A stretch of 64,000 nt of DNA from Blasia pusilla (taxonomy: Eukaryota; Marchantiophyta; Marchantiopsida; Blasiales): the NCBI GenBank assembly GCA_050084515.1, contig CM114271.1, forward strand, positions 49,910,001 to 49,974,000. Reading direction: 5' to 3'. Shown in pieces: positions 10,156-21,902 of this stretch. The notes below the pieces were generated by a model. That model made no database searches. It had not been told where the DNA came from and was given only the letters and a program-made list of their open reading frames with translations. Within the stretch, counting starts at the first letter, position 1; each line of letters opens with the position of its first letter. The position numbers and the translations under genes were made by a program.

Positions 10156-10215
10156 ACCTGCACATCCTTCGATATGTGCCAAAAATATCGAAACTTCTTG
10201 CTATTTTACTCAAAA

Positions 10216-11420
10216 TTATTTTTGTTGCGCCTCTAGATACATTGAATCAAAATCAAGAAATCCCTCACGTCTACGGAAAATCTTGACCCTTTTTCTTGCA
10301 TTGGGAAGCTTGAGAATTATGTCATCTAGTTCACGTAGTGTGTAAGTGGCATTGTTAAAAGCAAAGACTACAACGTATGGACCAAACCAATGACGTGCAA
10401 ACTTCTTAATTGTACTTTGCTGGTTGTCGTGCACCAAGACCCAATCTCCTTCTCTTATAGGCTCCTTCCGAAGTTGATGTTTTTGTCAAAGCGCTCCTTA
10501 TTTTTCAACCTTGCTTCCTTCATTTTGACTAATGCTTCTGCAATATCTTCTTCCCGCCGCTCTAGTTGTTGCATTCGAAGTGCTAGGAGCTCTTCCCTAT
10601 CGAGCCCGTCTTCCCACGGCAAAACCATCCAAGTGGGTATATCTCCTTCTCCGGGCATTATCGGCTTTTGACCTGTCATCAACTCTATAGGCAAGAACCC
10701 TATAACGGTGTTGTGAGTGGTTCTATCAGCCCATAAAGCAAATGGAAGCAATCTAGGCCAATTAGCATAACGGTCTCCTCACGCCTTTACCGATGCTTGA
10801 ATGATTGGCGGATGTCCTCTTTCGCTCTTACCGTTTGCCTCCGAATTCATGGAGGTTGTTAATCTCAACTGGACTCCGTATCTCTTGAAGAACTCTCGTG
10901 CTTCTTCCGCATTCAGCTCACATGTATCTGCACGGATTCTTCCGATACTCCCATATCGAGCAACAATATCCTCTAGAATAAAACGACATATAGGCTCTAT
11001 TGTTTTAGCCCGTAAAGCCCTCCCTTCTACAAAGTTGGAGAACTCTTATTGTGCTACGACCAGGTAACACATTCCCCAACGATCTAGTGGCATAGCAACT
11101 AGATCTATAACCCATTGATGATGAATAGACAAAGGATGCGTGGGTTTAAGTCCATCTCTCACCTTGATATTTGATTGAAATTGACATTCAACATATGACC
11201 CAACATATCTCTCAACATCTGTATATAGACCTTTCCACCAATACCTCTCTTTTATCTTGGTGAAAGTTGCCCAAGTACCTGTGTGTCCTACCCATAAAGA
11301 ATTATGGAATTCTTTGAGCACTTGCATTTTTATCCCATTGTCATTCACCACCCTCAACGGCATTCCATCTTTCCTCTTTGGCCTTTTCCAAAGATACCCA
11401 TCTTGTAGTAGATAGCCATA
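10216..11420 (-). pseudogene. Family B Ty3 integrase
   Basis: The integrase reads on the minus strand. The zinc-binding region (HNSLWVGHTGTWATF...YWWKGLY...ECQ) lies near 11,200-11,310, with the second Cys changed in context (YVECQ). The core keeps WVIDLVAMP (first Asp), RADTCELNAEEA (second Asp) and SEANGKSERGH (Glu), so the D,D,E residues are still readable. The C-terminal part has LLPFALWADRTTHNTVIGFLP, a coiled-coil-like QLERREEDIAEALVKMKEAR, then a GPYVV-containing barrel at 10,216-10,437. Stops at about 11,046 and 10,787 and a frameshift near 10,450 break it. Confidence 0.85.
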
Positions 11421-12413
11421 CGCCTTATGCCGAATCTCCTTAAAGAACTTGTTTTTCCATCCTCCGTCTCTTTGTAGAGTGCTTAAATAGCACCCAATTT
11501 CTTTTAACCTGCCCTCATACAAATTCTCTTTGAAGGCTAGAACATCCTCTATGCCACCTTGTTCTTGAGATAACACTCGCCACACATGTGCATCATCCTC
11601 ATCTATCTCAGTTGCATCCATATCTTCTTCTTGATTAAATCTAGCTTTAGACAACATATCAGCTACTAAGCTCTCTTTCCCAGCTATATGCTTCAATTGT
11701 GGATTCAAGGACCTAATGTAGGCTATCCAACGTAGCATGGCTAAATATGGAGTCATACAATTTGCAATCATACCTATCAGAGGTAGACAATCAACCTCAA
11801 GCAATACATAGGCTTCCATAAGATACTCCTTCTCAGCTTTCATTGCAGTTACAACTCCCCAAAGCTCCCTCTTTACCTAAGGGTACCTCCTCTGTCATTC
11901 CGTGAGTGTACAAGCTCCAAACCTTATCGCAAATCTTCTTCCTTCAGCGTCATGCTGCCCAACTGCCCACCCGATAGCAATAGGGCTAGTGTCCACTATA
12001 ATGATAATAGGTCTTCTACATTCATAGCTCATTTGTCGTAGAACCGGTGGCGACTTCAATGCCTCCTTCAATTGCATCATTGCTGCTCTTTGCTTCTTCT
12101 CCCAAGTGAACTTCTTCTTCTTTCTCAACAGCTCATACAAAGGATCACATATGTGGCCAAAATCAGGAATCCACAACTGATAAAACACATGAGCTCCTAA
12201 ATACCTTCTCACTTCAATGATATTTTTGCATTCTCGTATCCTCCCAATGACATCAACTTTTGCTGGATTTGGTTTCCGGCCAAATTCTCCACAAAGATGA
12301 CCCACTACCATAATTTGAGAGACCCCAATACTACACTTTTCTCTAGAAAGAGTAAGATTGACCTCTTCTAATCTTGTTAGCATCATATCCACATGACAAA
12401 TATGATCAGACAC
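11421..12413 (-). pseudogene. Family B Ty3 RNase H and connection domain
   Basis: The part after the reverse-transcriptase palm has EEVNLTLSREKCSIG and VVGHLCGEFGRKPNPAKVD, then the RNase H region with IIIIVDTSPIAIGWAVGQ, where the Asp in VDTSP is the expected first acidic residue. A frameshift near 11,850-11,890 leads to LLEVDCLPLIGM and KHIAGKESLVADMLSKARF, the end of RNase H where VADMLSK matches the usual 'vADaLSR'. The order and spacing agree with Ty3 pol. Confidence 0.8.
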
Positions 12414-13453
12414 AAACTTTCTACACCATCTTTCACAACCCTCTCAACCCTATCTTCTATTGCATATCCCTTCATAGGAATATCATCTACAAAAGGAATG
12501 GTTTTCTCAAGAATGAACTCTCTCAAGATCTTATTCATTGCACTTTGCATATGAGTGACAGAATTTGTTGCTCCTTGAGGTAATGTGCACATTCTTACAA
12601 GCCCAAGTGGAGTGCGCATAGTGGTAATATCTCTACTCTCCATAGCTAATTGGAATTGATCATATCCCGAGTGCAAATCTTCTATCGAATAGATAGCACA
12701 CGCTGCAAAAGTTTCTACGACTTCATCTATTCTAGGCCCCGCTCCCATATTTCGACTCAAGTAAGGTCCCATAGATGGCTCTAAGATACCCATCTGCATC
12801 TTCTCCTTCAATAACTCAATCAGCTTGGGAATCATAGCTCGTGGTACTGGTATAGGTTTCAAATCCCAAGGCACATATGGAACTATGAAAATTACCATCG
12901 GTGTCATCACAATCGTGTCTACACAACCAATTTCTTGTGGAGTAAAAGAGAAGGCCTTACCATGTCTCCTTAACATCTCCCGAAAGCTTTTCCTTTCAAT
13001 TTCTGTGAGAAACTCACCCCCTCCAATTTGCACACGATCAAGCGTCTCTTCTGTGAACTTATGTCCTATCTTCCTGACATCCCGCATACTTGGCTCCATT
13101 GATGCACGTTCTACTTGTCTCCCATAACCCTCTGGTAGTTGAGTAGCCATTGGTTTCACGTTCCAGGCCACCGTCTTGTATTTTGTCTGCACTTGTGCCT
13201 CCATAGGATGTTTGTCAGACTCAAACTCGTGCCCATCCGCTTCCTTCTCCGTAGATTCATATTCATTTTCTCCTTCCATGAACCTTGATATTTCTTCATG
13301 TAACTCACGCGAGTGAATTGTAATCACACTTGTATCCAGAAAATTGGTACTCATCTGGATAAACACCTCTTCAAGACTATCTCCAAAACCCTCTTCTTCA
13401 TACATCCCACTAATGAACTCTTCATCTAATAGAACACCCTCACATTTTAACAA
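12383..13453 (-). pseudogene. Family B Ty3 reverse transcriptase (N-terminal and palm)
   Basis: This is a 356-residue open stretch. It has an acidic N-terminal spacer, then GKAFSFTPQEIGCVD (the entry helix before reverse transcriptase), PIPVPRAMIPKLIELLKEKM, SIEDLHSGYDQFQLA, the PLGLVRMCTLPQGATNS fingers/palm segment, and the catalytic FVDD (IPFVDDIPMKG) near 12,480. The catalytic Asp pair is intact. The frame shifts at about 12,400 into the connection domain. This is the best preserved domain of the element. Confidence 0.85.
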
Positions 13454-13642
13454 TCCATCTTTTTTTCTTCATAAAACGTCTTTTCTTTTGATTCATTTCT
13501 TTCATCATTTGGAATCTACTAGACCACAAAGAAAAACATTGAAAAAACCCACACCTAAACATATATGATTCTTCCCCCTCTACTAGCGGAATACTCTTTC
13601 TTTTCTTTGTACCCCCATATTCCTGCTCTACAAGAGTGCTAA
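13454..13642 (-). other. Decayed spacer between protease and reverse transcriptase
   Basis: This stretch belongs to the family B element and is homologous to about 17,640-17,815 on the plus strand (CTAGTAGAGGGGGAAGAATC and the following text). Multiple stops are present in the coding direction. Confidence 0.6.
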
Positions 13643-14460
13643 CTAAAAATCCGAAAACTCTTTCTCTACCTTCATAGGACCTTCTCTCAACTTCTCTCTA
13701 TTCCTTTCATGACCTACTCTTACACTAAGGAATTGAATTGATCTCGTTCCATCCTGACTTTTGATACGTGCATAATGAGACCCATCATCCATGACTTTGG
13801 TCTCCATTCTAGATGTTGTGATGTAAGGTTGCCCAAGAATTACAGGATAAGCAACTCCATTCAGAAAAAAGAAAAATTTCTCAATTAACACATCTCCGAT
13901 ACAAGTTTTGACAGTTGGACAAACACCGTAGAGTTTGCATTTTTGGTTGTTAGCCGCACGTAGTACCCATCCATGCCTGGTATCAATTGGCCACATCCCT
14001 TTGTCGTATACACTTCACGACATGATGTTGATCTCCGAACCATGATCAACGAGAGCCAAAACTAACTCTTGGAGAGAGCCGAGTCGAAATCTAACCTCCG
14101 TCGTTGCACGCGCCCAATATGACCAAGAATAGTGTCCACCATTGTGCCTTTCTTCACCTTGATATGTCAAGGCTTCTCCTAGTCTCGCCTCTTCTCCTTG
14201 TAAGTCAAGCTTTTGTCCAAAAACTTGACAAAGATCTTCATCTTCTTCTTCTATGATGTCAGTATCCAATGCCCTCACCATCACCATATCTGCAGTCATC
14301 TGCCTTTTTCTTTTCATCACATCTATGATCAACTCATGAAAATCACGTTTGGCTTTGCCCAAGACTTCCCTAAAAAAAAACTCTATTTTTGCCTCCAAAA
14401 TCCTCCCCTCAAGAATCTCCTTTAAATTCTTGCTTGGGCTTAGATAACTCCTACTATCAT
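13643..14460 (-). pseudogene. Family B Gag C-terminus and aspartic protease
   Basis: The minus strand reads a helix with GKAKRDFHELIIDVMKRKRQM, an acidic stretch (DIIEEEDEDLCQVFGQK), then the protease with its active site LALVDHGSEINIMS at about 14,020-14,055. Here DHGS stands where retropepsins have D-T/S-G. After a stop and frame change come KGMWPID, WVLRAANNQK and a flap-side region ending VAYPVILGQPYIT. It is about 90 percent similar to the plus-strand copy at 16.4-17.6 kb. The two copies form a widely spaced inverted pair. Confidence 0.8.
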
Positions 14461-14469
14461 GGTTTTTGG

Positions 14470-15430
14470 AACTTCAAGAATTGCTTCAATTGTTCCTATG
14501 CTCCCTCTTAAGGCGGAAATGGTGCAACGAAGCAACAATCAAGTTGTACTAGGTAGTTTGCAAATGCAATAGTTGATGCAGCAACAACAATAATTGCAAG
14601 AATAACATACTGCGAGGCAAACTATACAATCTCAGATATGGGAGGGCTCTTTTGTAGGCTATTCTCAACAAACACATGAGCATCATCAACAGCTACAAGA
14701 GAAACAACAATTAACACAACTTCAGCAACATTTACAACAGTATTAGCAGCAGCACTTGATGCAACAACAACAAAAGCAAGTTGCAAGGCAAAGTATGCAA
14801 TCTCAGAAATGGGAGGGCTCTTTTGTAGGCTCTTCTCAACAAACACAACAACATCATCAACAGTTATAAAAACAACAATCATTAACACAATATTAGCAAC
14901 ACTTACAATAGCATTAGCAATAGGTAAAGATTTTACAACAAAAGCAACATTAATTACAGCAACAACAGCACAAGAAGCTATAATAGCAACAACAACAACT
15001 TTTACTTCGGCAGAAGTTCATGCAATAATAACAACAACAACTTTTACTTCAGCTGTAGGAATAGTAATTGTTGCAACAATAGTAGCAAAAGATTTTATGA
15101 CCAACGCAACATCAATTACAGGAGCAGATGATGCAACAATAGCAGGAGCTGTTACAATAGCAACAACAACAACTTTCACTTCAGCAACATGAACAGATGT
15201 TGCTGCAGCAGCAGCAACTTGTACAACCAAAAGCAGTATTAATTACAACAGTAGCTGATGGAACACTAAAACAACAAATGCAACAACAACAGGAGTAGCT
15301 ATAGCAGTAGCAAAAAAAACTTTTATTTCAGCAATATGAACAGTAGTTGTTGCAGTAGGAGCAACAACAACATCAACAGCAAAAGATGCAATTACAACAG
15401 ATATTTGATCAACAGTTTGGGCATGAGCTC
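14470..15430 (+). pseudogene. Gln-rich Gag-like segment, riddled with stops
   Basis: The plus strand is almost entirely CAA/CAG codons with a repeated WEGSFVG-(Y/S)-SQQT block, so the ancestral product was a poly-Gln protein. The block occurs at about 14,618-14,690 and 14,787-14,861, a 75-bp direct repeat with a ~169-bp period. More than fifteen in-frame stops are TAA or TAG, each one C-to-T change from CAA or CAG. It leads toward the plus-strand Gag-protease at 16.4 kb, so it is probably the N-terminal Gag of the same family B copy. The Thr-rich frame at 14,809-15,192 is just the other reading of CAA repeats. Confidence 0.55.
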
Positions 15431-16060
15431 TTTGATTAAACTAACACACACCAAGTAGTCATTAATTGAGTGTTGCGACTAGCTTCATCATATCTCGTTG
15501 TGGCAGTTTGATTCTATGAAATTAAATGATCACAATGAGAGTTGTCGAAAGCCAAGGAGAGCAGCGATGTCTCAATTTCTATCATGAGCACAACTAATGA
15601 ATCTCAAGCAAAGTGGACGCGGCTTGCAACACTCCTCCACTTGATTTACCACACCCGAAGTAGACAAAAAGGGCGGATGCAACTTAAGCACTTAACCTTC
15701 TTAAGCTTACCGCACCCTGAGAAGACGGCAATGGACCTCGCAGCTCAAGCAATCAAGCAGTTAGGCAGAAATGTACTCTCAACTTCTCCTTCCCATCTCG
15801 CTTCCCTCTCTCTTCGCCTTGTTGCACCTTCGTCTCCGCCTTGCTCTCTTCACCTTTGCATTATCCATCACACGTCTCTTACGCCCTAGATCGCCTGACC
15901 CTCGTACCAAGTACTGACCCCTCTCGCTCATACTCCCTTGCTCACACTCCATTGCTCATTTCCCCCCCAATCGGTAGCTAGACCCTTCTTTGGTCGTGCT
16001 CCATGAGCATGCCATGTCATATGCCACACAGGTTAATCAAATTTTGGAAGCCCTATTTTT
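15431..16060. other. Unassigned segment between Gag-like sequence and CACTA end
   Basis: No gene is recognised. A 115-codon frame at 15,542-15,889 starts with a non-ATG codon and shows no familiar motif. The segment may be internal CACTA sequence or flank. Confidence 0.4.
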
Positions 16061-16069
16061 CTCATTTTT

Positions 16070-16399
16070 TTTCATCTAAGTTCATGTGTACCTTATTTCT
16101 ACTTAGTTTATGACTTCACATGTTTAGTCATTTTTCATTCCTCACACAAGTGAATCATATAAATTTTTAGTATGACTACATAGAAGACCGACTAGTTACT
16201 AAGTCATTTCAAATATGACTATGCCATATCCTAAGATTTCTCTATGACTCAGTCATAATTTTATATGACTACAACTTAACTATTATATGGGGTGATAGGA
16301 CTGCTATCTGACTAGCAGACATTCTAGTCATATGTTTGAGTCATGAAGAACCTCAGTCATTCTAGTACTTGTAAAAAAAACCACTATTTTCTTCTAGTG
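16070..16399. mobile_element. Terminal region of a CACTA-type DNA transposon
   Basis: The segment ends CACTATTTTCTTCTAGTG at 16,382-16,399. Its reverse complement begins CACTAGAAGAAAATAGTG, like the CACTACAAGAAA termini of plant En/Spm (CACTA) elements. The preceding 300 bp contains many copies of AGTCAT or ATGACT, which fits the subterminal repeats that bind CACTA transposase. Family B Gag sequence resumes right after it. The opposite terminus was not found, so this is a truncated or rearranged copy. Confidence 0.6.
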
Positions 16400-17815
16400 A
16401 TTAGATTATGATACCTTTGCAGTAAAAGTAGAGGCGCCTATTGTATCTATAGTTAAAAGTAAATCATTACAATTTCCTCGAGAAGTGATGCTACAAGGGG
16501 GAGAGACTATCCGTCATTTGACTGGATGGGATGATCCAGTGGAAGTTGGGTGAGTTAAAGTATACCTAGCACAAGAGAAACATGTGAGTTGGCAAGATGC
16601 TAGTGTGGAGGAGAAGAGGAGACGCGACAATGATGGTGTTGATTTTGAGGAAGCTGCAAGAAGAGCGAGGACCGCAAAAAGGAAAGGGTAACCAGAGGCG
16701 CAACCATCAAGAGAAGAAGGGTCTTCTACATCTCAATCTATGATGGATTCTCATATGAAACAAGGTTGGATGAAGGAGAAAGAATTGAGGTCTTCTAAGA
16801 AGACCAAGAGTAAGACTCTTACATACAAGTTGCAGTATGATATAGAGACAAGCACGAATTTGAAGCAGATTCTTGAAGAGAGGATTTTGGATGCGAAAAT
16901 AGAGTTGGGCATAACCAAACGTGACTTTCATGAGTTGATCATAGATGTGATGAAAAGGAAAAGGCGAATGAGTGCAGATATGGTGATGGTGAAGGCATTA
17001 GATATTGACATCACAAAAGAAGAAGATGAAGAGCTTTGTCAAGTTTTCGGACAAAAGCTTGACTTACAGGAAGAAGAGGCGAGAGTAGGAGAAGCCTTGA
17101 TATAGCAAGGTGAAGAAAGGCATAATGGTGGACACTATTATCGATTATATTGGGCGCGTGCAACAACGGAGGCTAAAGTTCGACTTGGCTATCTCCAAGA
17201 GTCAATTTTGGCTCTTGTTGATCATGGTTCGGAGATCAACATCATGTTGCGAAGTGTATACGACAAAGGGATGTGGCCAATTGATACTAGGTATGGATGG
17301 GTACTACGTGCAGCTAACAACCAAAAAGGTGAATACTACGGTGCTTGTCCAACTATCAAAATTGGTATCGGAGATGTGTTGATTGAGCGAAATTTCTTTA
17401 TTCAAAATGGAGTTGCTTATCCTGTGATTCTTGGGCAACCTTACATCACAACATCTAGAATAAAGACCAAAGTCATGGATGGTGGATCTCATTATGCCCG
17501 TATCAGAAGTCAGGATAGAACGAGATCAGTTCAATTCCTTACTGTACAGGTAGGTCGTGAAAGGAATAGGAAGAAGTTGAAAGATGGTCCGATAAAGGTA
17601 GAGGAAGAGTTTTCGGATTTTTAGTTAGCACTCTTGTAGAGCAGGAATAAGGGGTGCAGAGAAAAGAAAGAGTCTTCTACTAGTTGAGGGGGAAGAATCA
17701 TATATGTTTAGGTGTGGGCTTTCTCAATGTTTTTCTTCGTGGTCTAGTAGATTCCAAATTATGAAAGAAATGAGTGAGAAGAAAAGAATGTGGAAAAGTG
17801 CTAAAAAAGCATAAC
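16400..17815 (+). pseudogene. Family B Gag-protease, plus-strand copy
   Basis: The plus strand has a Gag helix with TKRDFHELIIDVMKRKRRM, an acidic DITKEEDEELCQVFGQK, a stop at about 17,103, then the aspartic protease active site LALVDHGSEINIML near 17,210-17,250, KGMWPIDTRYGWVLRAANNQ, and VAYPVILGQPYITTSR, ending EEEFSDF at 17,624. Only one stop separates the two open parts. It is the inverted partner of 13,643-14,460. The copia LTR starts at 17,816, so reverse transcriptase is lost. Confidence 0.8.
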
Positions 17816-18097
17816 TGGTGGGAAATGGTGGTCACACTCACACACCACTATGGAGAACGAAATTTGCAATGAGAGAATGAGTGGAGGTTGATTCCCTTCT
17901 CAATTATATAGGATATGTACAAGTAGCCCTAATCCTAACCTTAACCATAGTCTCGAGTTAGAGTAATTATGATTAACTAACCCTAGTTAAGATAATCGCA
18001 CTTAACTGACTAACCAAGAATAAGCTTCCCTACTTCGTCTGAGTATCAAATGTAGCAATTCAAGTGTCTCATGAGCTTGACTGTAACTCAATCTTCA
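17816..18097 (-). mobile_element. 3' LTR of a Ty1/copia element
   Basis: This is a 282-bp segment with TGGTGGGAAATGG at its lower end and TCTTCA at its upper end. On the minus strand it runs TGAAGATTGAG to CCACCA, with TG...CA ends. It is placed immediately after the copia polypurine tract. The size is normal for plant copia LTRs. Confidence 0.65.
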
Positions 18098-18120
18098 ATA
18101 CTCCCCCTCAAGCTCATCTC
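18098..18120 (-). other. Copia polypurine tract
   Basis: On the minus strand GAGCTTGAGGGGGAGTAT precedes the LTR. This is the classical plant copia polypurine tract, next to TGAAGATTGAG. Confidence 0.8.
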
Positions 18121-18191
18121 GATATCTCTAACGTATAAATCATTTCTAAACATCTCAAACTTATCTCTAGACAATGCCTTTGTAAAGATTG

Positions 18192-18905
18192 TTAGCAATT
18201 TTCTGATCTGTACATATATACATAGGATATATTTCTCTTGCAAGCACTTTCTCTCTGATTAAAATGATCGTGCACCTCAACATATTTTATACGAGCATGA
18301 AACACAGGGTTATTAGTAAGCTTGATGCTACTAATATTGTCTGTATATATTATAGTAAGTCCTAAGTTACTAACACCAATCTCAACAAGTAATCGATGAA
18401 GCCACACCGCCTCACATGCTGCATTAGTTGCTCTTCTGTACTCAACCTCTGTTGAAGATATAGCAACTGTAGGTTGCTTCTTTGAAGCCCAACTTATACC
18501 TGCGCTTCCCAAAGTAAATGAATAACCACATGTGGAGTGTTGATCAGACACGTTTCCTATCTAATCGGCATCTCTGAATCCCTGTAATTGAAAAATCGGA
18601 GAAGATTCAAATTGAAGCCCGAATTGAATAGAGAATTTCCCATACCGCATAATCCTCCTCACACCATCAAGGTGAGGTTTTTGAGGTGCTTGCATAAATT
18701 GGCTCACTAGGCGAGCTACATAGCTCAAATGTGGTCTGGTTATAGTAAGATAGATCAAACTTCCAACCATACGCCTGTACATATTAGAATCTACAAGCAA
18801 CTTTCCTTCATCCACTCTTAGCTTCATAATCTAATCCAAGGGTGTAGAGATTAGCTTACAAGCCGTCATATTATATTTTGAAAGCATATAAAGAGCATAT
18901 TGTTG
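18192..18905 (-). pseudogene. Ty1/copia reverse transcriptase end and RNase H
   Basis: On the minus strand the end of reverse transcriptase (QQYALYMLSKYNMTACK, STPLD) is followed by YRRMVGSLIYLTITRPHLSYVARLVSQFMQAP, then after a stop at about 18,560 the RNase H region (STCGYSFTLGSAGISWASKKQPTVA as two adjoining pieces, SSTEVEYRRATNAACEAVWLHRLL, YTDNISSIKLTNNPVFHAR). These are the standard copia motifs, with TD of YTDN as catalytic Asp. The element is truncated at 18,905 against an LTR fragment of another family. Confidence 0.9.
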
Positions 18906-19285
18906 TTGTAGTAACCACATGCAGGCTTGAGGTGTATGTTGTGCGGATCTACGAGGGGTGTAGCCACAATGTTGGTATGTGATGGTTGGTCTCGAGGGTG
19001 GCATATGTCATATCTGACCCCCCCTCTTGATGTTTCCACAGGACGATGGATGTGTCCAAGATATGTATAGGATAGTAGATCATGTCAGAGAGATGTGATA
19101 TTTTCTATCTGGAGTTAAGGGGGATCCAACTTCCAGCTAGGGGGCCGGTTGTGTGATCTCCATATAGATGTATGAGTTGATTTTTGTACATGTGTAGATC
19201 TACCCGTGCGTGGGGAAGATCGGTGTTATGTGGTGTGGATATGACCAGCGATGTATGTTGTGTAGCGATGTGTATGCGCATGACA
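18906..19285 (+). mobile_element. LTR fragment, family A
   Basis: The segment ends GATGTGTATGCGCATGACA at 19,285. Its reverse complement aligns with 49,659-49,840, sharing TACACATCGCT, CAACATACATCG and a CCCCTAGCT block followed by CCCTTAACTC or CCCTCTAACTC. It is therefore a partial LTR related to the one beside the family A element at 49.7-52.5 kb. Its 5' end is not resolved. Confidence 0.55.
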
Positions 19286-20011
19286 CTGATGACAAGATCA
19301 CTTGCCTTTTAGGTGAGACTTCAATTCACTTCTATTCATGCATTTGAAGTTACTCAAATGTCAACTATTATTGAGAATACATCTATTTTTAATGTACGTG
19401 TGCAGGTTTTTTTTCAATCACTAGTCAGGATAACAAAAAGTTTTCAAAATAGCTATTCTCATTTCTAGTTATCGGTTTTCTAGTGTTGGGTTTTCTTGAA
19501 CTTTGTGATCAAGTTACACCTGATTTTGGACATCCAGTGCTGTAGATTTGATCATACTATATCCCACACTAATTTATTTCAGACCAACAATTTCCATTCA
19601 TAGTTACAAGAAAGTTCTTTGCAATTTGCTTGTTCCACATTAGCTTCAATATTCTCTTAAGTTTCACTGCATTTCAACTTTCAATGGTTCATCTAGTCAT
19701 CTTCATTTTCTACTAATATGTCTACATATCTTTATTTTTGTTTCACTTTCTTTCATTCTAATCTACACCTACGTTTCATTTCTATGTTCCATTTATACTA
19801 TTTCTCCTTTGGTCTACTCGGCAACCTGAAAAGTATGCTTCACATGTCTAGTATGCATGTACTTAATTTTCACTTACTACTTTTTCATTCTTACATTTTC
19901 TACTTGCTGAGAGTTAATTTCAAATGACAGTTTTCAATGAATTCTCATCCTAAACTTTTCTGATTTTTGAAGTTCAATACTAACTCTACTAAATAAATTC
20001 AATTTGCACAG

Positions 20012-20446
20012 TCTGGGCCACGCTTGCGTCGTCGTGAACCATTCCATCATGAAAAAAATTCATCGCATGCATCTCACCACAACAACGACAACAACCAGGA
20101 TTTTAACATCCACGTGAATCACAGCCATGTGAACACTACTCAGGAAGACCAGGTTCCATCTACTCCGAGATGGGACATAGATTCATTCCAGGCTACATAG
20201 GATAGACTTCTTACTATGTCTACAGAGATTGCAAAGTTAAATGGCCTTCTCAATTCATCTCTTAGGGGCAACTAGCTGCACGTTAATGAGACTCCTTTGA
20301 AAAATCAGCTCCGGGATGCAAAGGACCAAGTTGGTGGACTTGCAAGGAATCTTGGTCCTCTACTCAATGATAATCTTGCACTTGCTCTTCAGCTTAGCAT
20401 TCTTCAGTCAATGCTGAGGGAGTATAGGGAAAAGTTCAAAAGTTAA
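20012..20446 (+). pseudogene. Exon-like coding segment of unknown function with two TAG stops
   Basis: After a T-rich tract and a CAG splice-acceptor-like site at 20,009-20,011, one frame stays open for 146 codons to TAA at 20,444-20,446. The only interruptions are TAG at 20,198 and 20,273. The N-terminal half is His/Asn-rich (HHNNDNNQDFNIHVNHSHV); the C-terminal half is helical with heptad-like leucines (LKNQLRDAKDQVGGLARN, LALALQLSILQSML). It could be the last exon of a gene or of a transposon ORF. The 700 bp upstream and 1 kb downstream are AT- and pyrimidine-rich without frames, as introns or spacers would be. No family is recognised. Confidence 0.4.
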
Positions 20447-21480
20447 TGTAGCATTACATAACAACATTTATATTACTACATTTCTACACCATTTTTGTTT
20501 CTGTAGGCTTTCAACATTTCAGGTTCTGTGCCATTCTGAGTTGATTGATAAACTTCATTCAAATGAACTCTACCTTTACTTTCAATAATACTCAAGATTT
20601 GCATCTCACTAATCAGTATTTTCTGTCACATGTACCTCAATTGTCTAAATTTTCATTTTACTTCAACTTCTTTAATATGAGCCATGATCACCTACAATGC
20701 ACATTGCACCTATTTCAATTTCTAAATCTTTTTCATGTTTACACACAATCTTTCCATTAATCTTTTTTTGTTCACATCTCAAGCTTACCACCTGCATTTA
20801 CAATTAGAATACCAAAACTTCCTTTCCTGCTTAAAAACACAACATAGTTGTTTCTCAAATATACCTCTTAAATACTGACATCTCCTTATCATCTGCAATC
20901 TCAATGCACACCTTTTTTATCCTATCCATACTACTTCATGTTTGATTCTTGGCCTAGGCATTAAAATATTGTCTTATCATCTACTAAAATTTTCAAGACC
21001 CACTAAAGTAAGGCTAACAACAAACTTGATGCCAAATTTATGTCTCATCGTAGGTATTCACTAATAAGTCTTATTCACTCTCTACTACAACTATATAAAG
21101 GTACAAATTCACACATTGTCATTTCTCTTCAAATCTTTACTACATTTTTTCTTTCAATCTAGTCACTTCCTCTCATCCCACTAGTTGAAAGTAAACCAAC
21201 ACTAAGCTGATAAATTTATTTTATACCATTACTCAATCACACCGAATTCAGAGTGTTTTTTCACCCCAACTATTCACACTATGTAGGCACTATGTATTCA
21301 ACTATTCATACTTGTTTTTCTTTTCTTATTCACTCCCACAAATTTTTTTCCCCTTCCCCATTATGGCTTGTCCAAACATTTTCTTGCTACCTAATCGTTA
21401 CTTGTCAAGCATAGAGATGTTAGCACATCAAGAAGGCACTCCACTAAGAATAACTAGTAAGGTGCTTGTGTGATGCACGG
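20447..21480. other. AT-rich stretch without recognised genes
   Basis: The sequence is T/C-rich on the plus strand with no supported gene; the frames at 20,545-20,760 and 19,718-19,927 are low-complexity Phe/Leu/His readings. Confidence 0.5.
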
Positions 21481-21486
21481 GAAATA

Positions 21487-21666
21487 AAAATATGTTTGAA
21501 GAGCTAGTGTATAGCCTGTGAAGGAAGAAATTAATGATGTTCCACATAAATTCAAAATTTTTCTCGTTGACCGTAGTATGTGAAATGTTTTCTCGCTACG
21601 CCATTATCACGTACGATGCAAGAGCAATAAAAAAGTGTTTGAAGAGCTAATGTATAACATGTGAAG
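21487..21666. repeat. Short dispersed direct repeats
   Basis: The block GTTTGAAGAGCTA.TGTATA..(C/A)TGTGAAG occurs at about 21,494-21,523 and 21,637-21,666. Other shared words such as TTTTCTTGCTGCC recur at 21,380, 21,590, 21,668 and 26,470. This suggests a fragmented dispersed repeat. Confidence 0.5.
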
Positions 21667-21902
21667 TATTTTCTTGCTGCCCCGTGTCAAACAAAGAGGT
21701 GTTTACATATCCATATCAAGAAGACACTCACCAAAATAATATCGATAGGGTGCAAAATCCCTTTTGGCAGATCAAATGTGCAACAAAATACCTTCACCAG
21801 ATCGAGCGTGCAACAACGAATTTGCTTGCGAAACATAGGCCTTCCTTTTAAGAGGCCTTCCTTTAACAGCTATAGCGCTATCACTGGTCCTGCCGGTAGG
21901 AA

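Noticed and set aside
14809-15192. 127-codon Thr/Ala/Ile-rich plus frame
   Set aside because: It is the ACA/ACT reading of CAA-rich repeats; the Gln frame fits Gag better.
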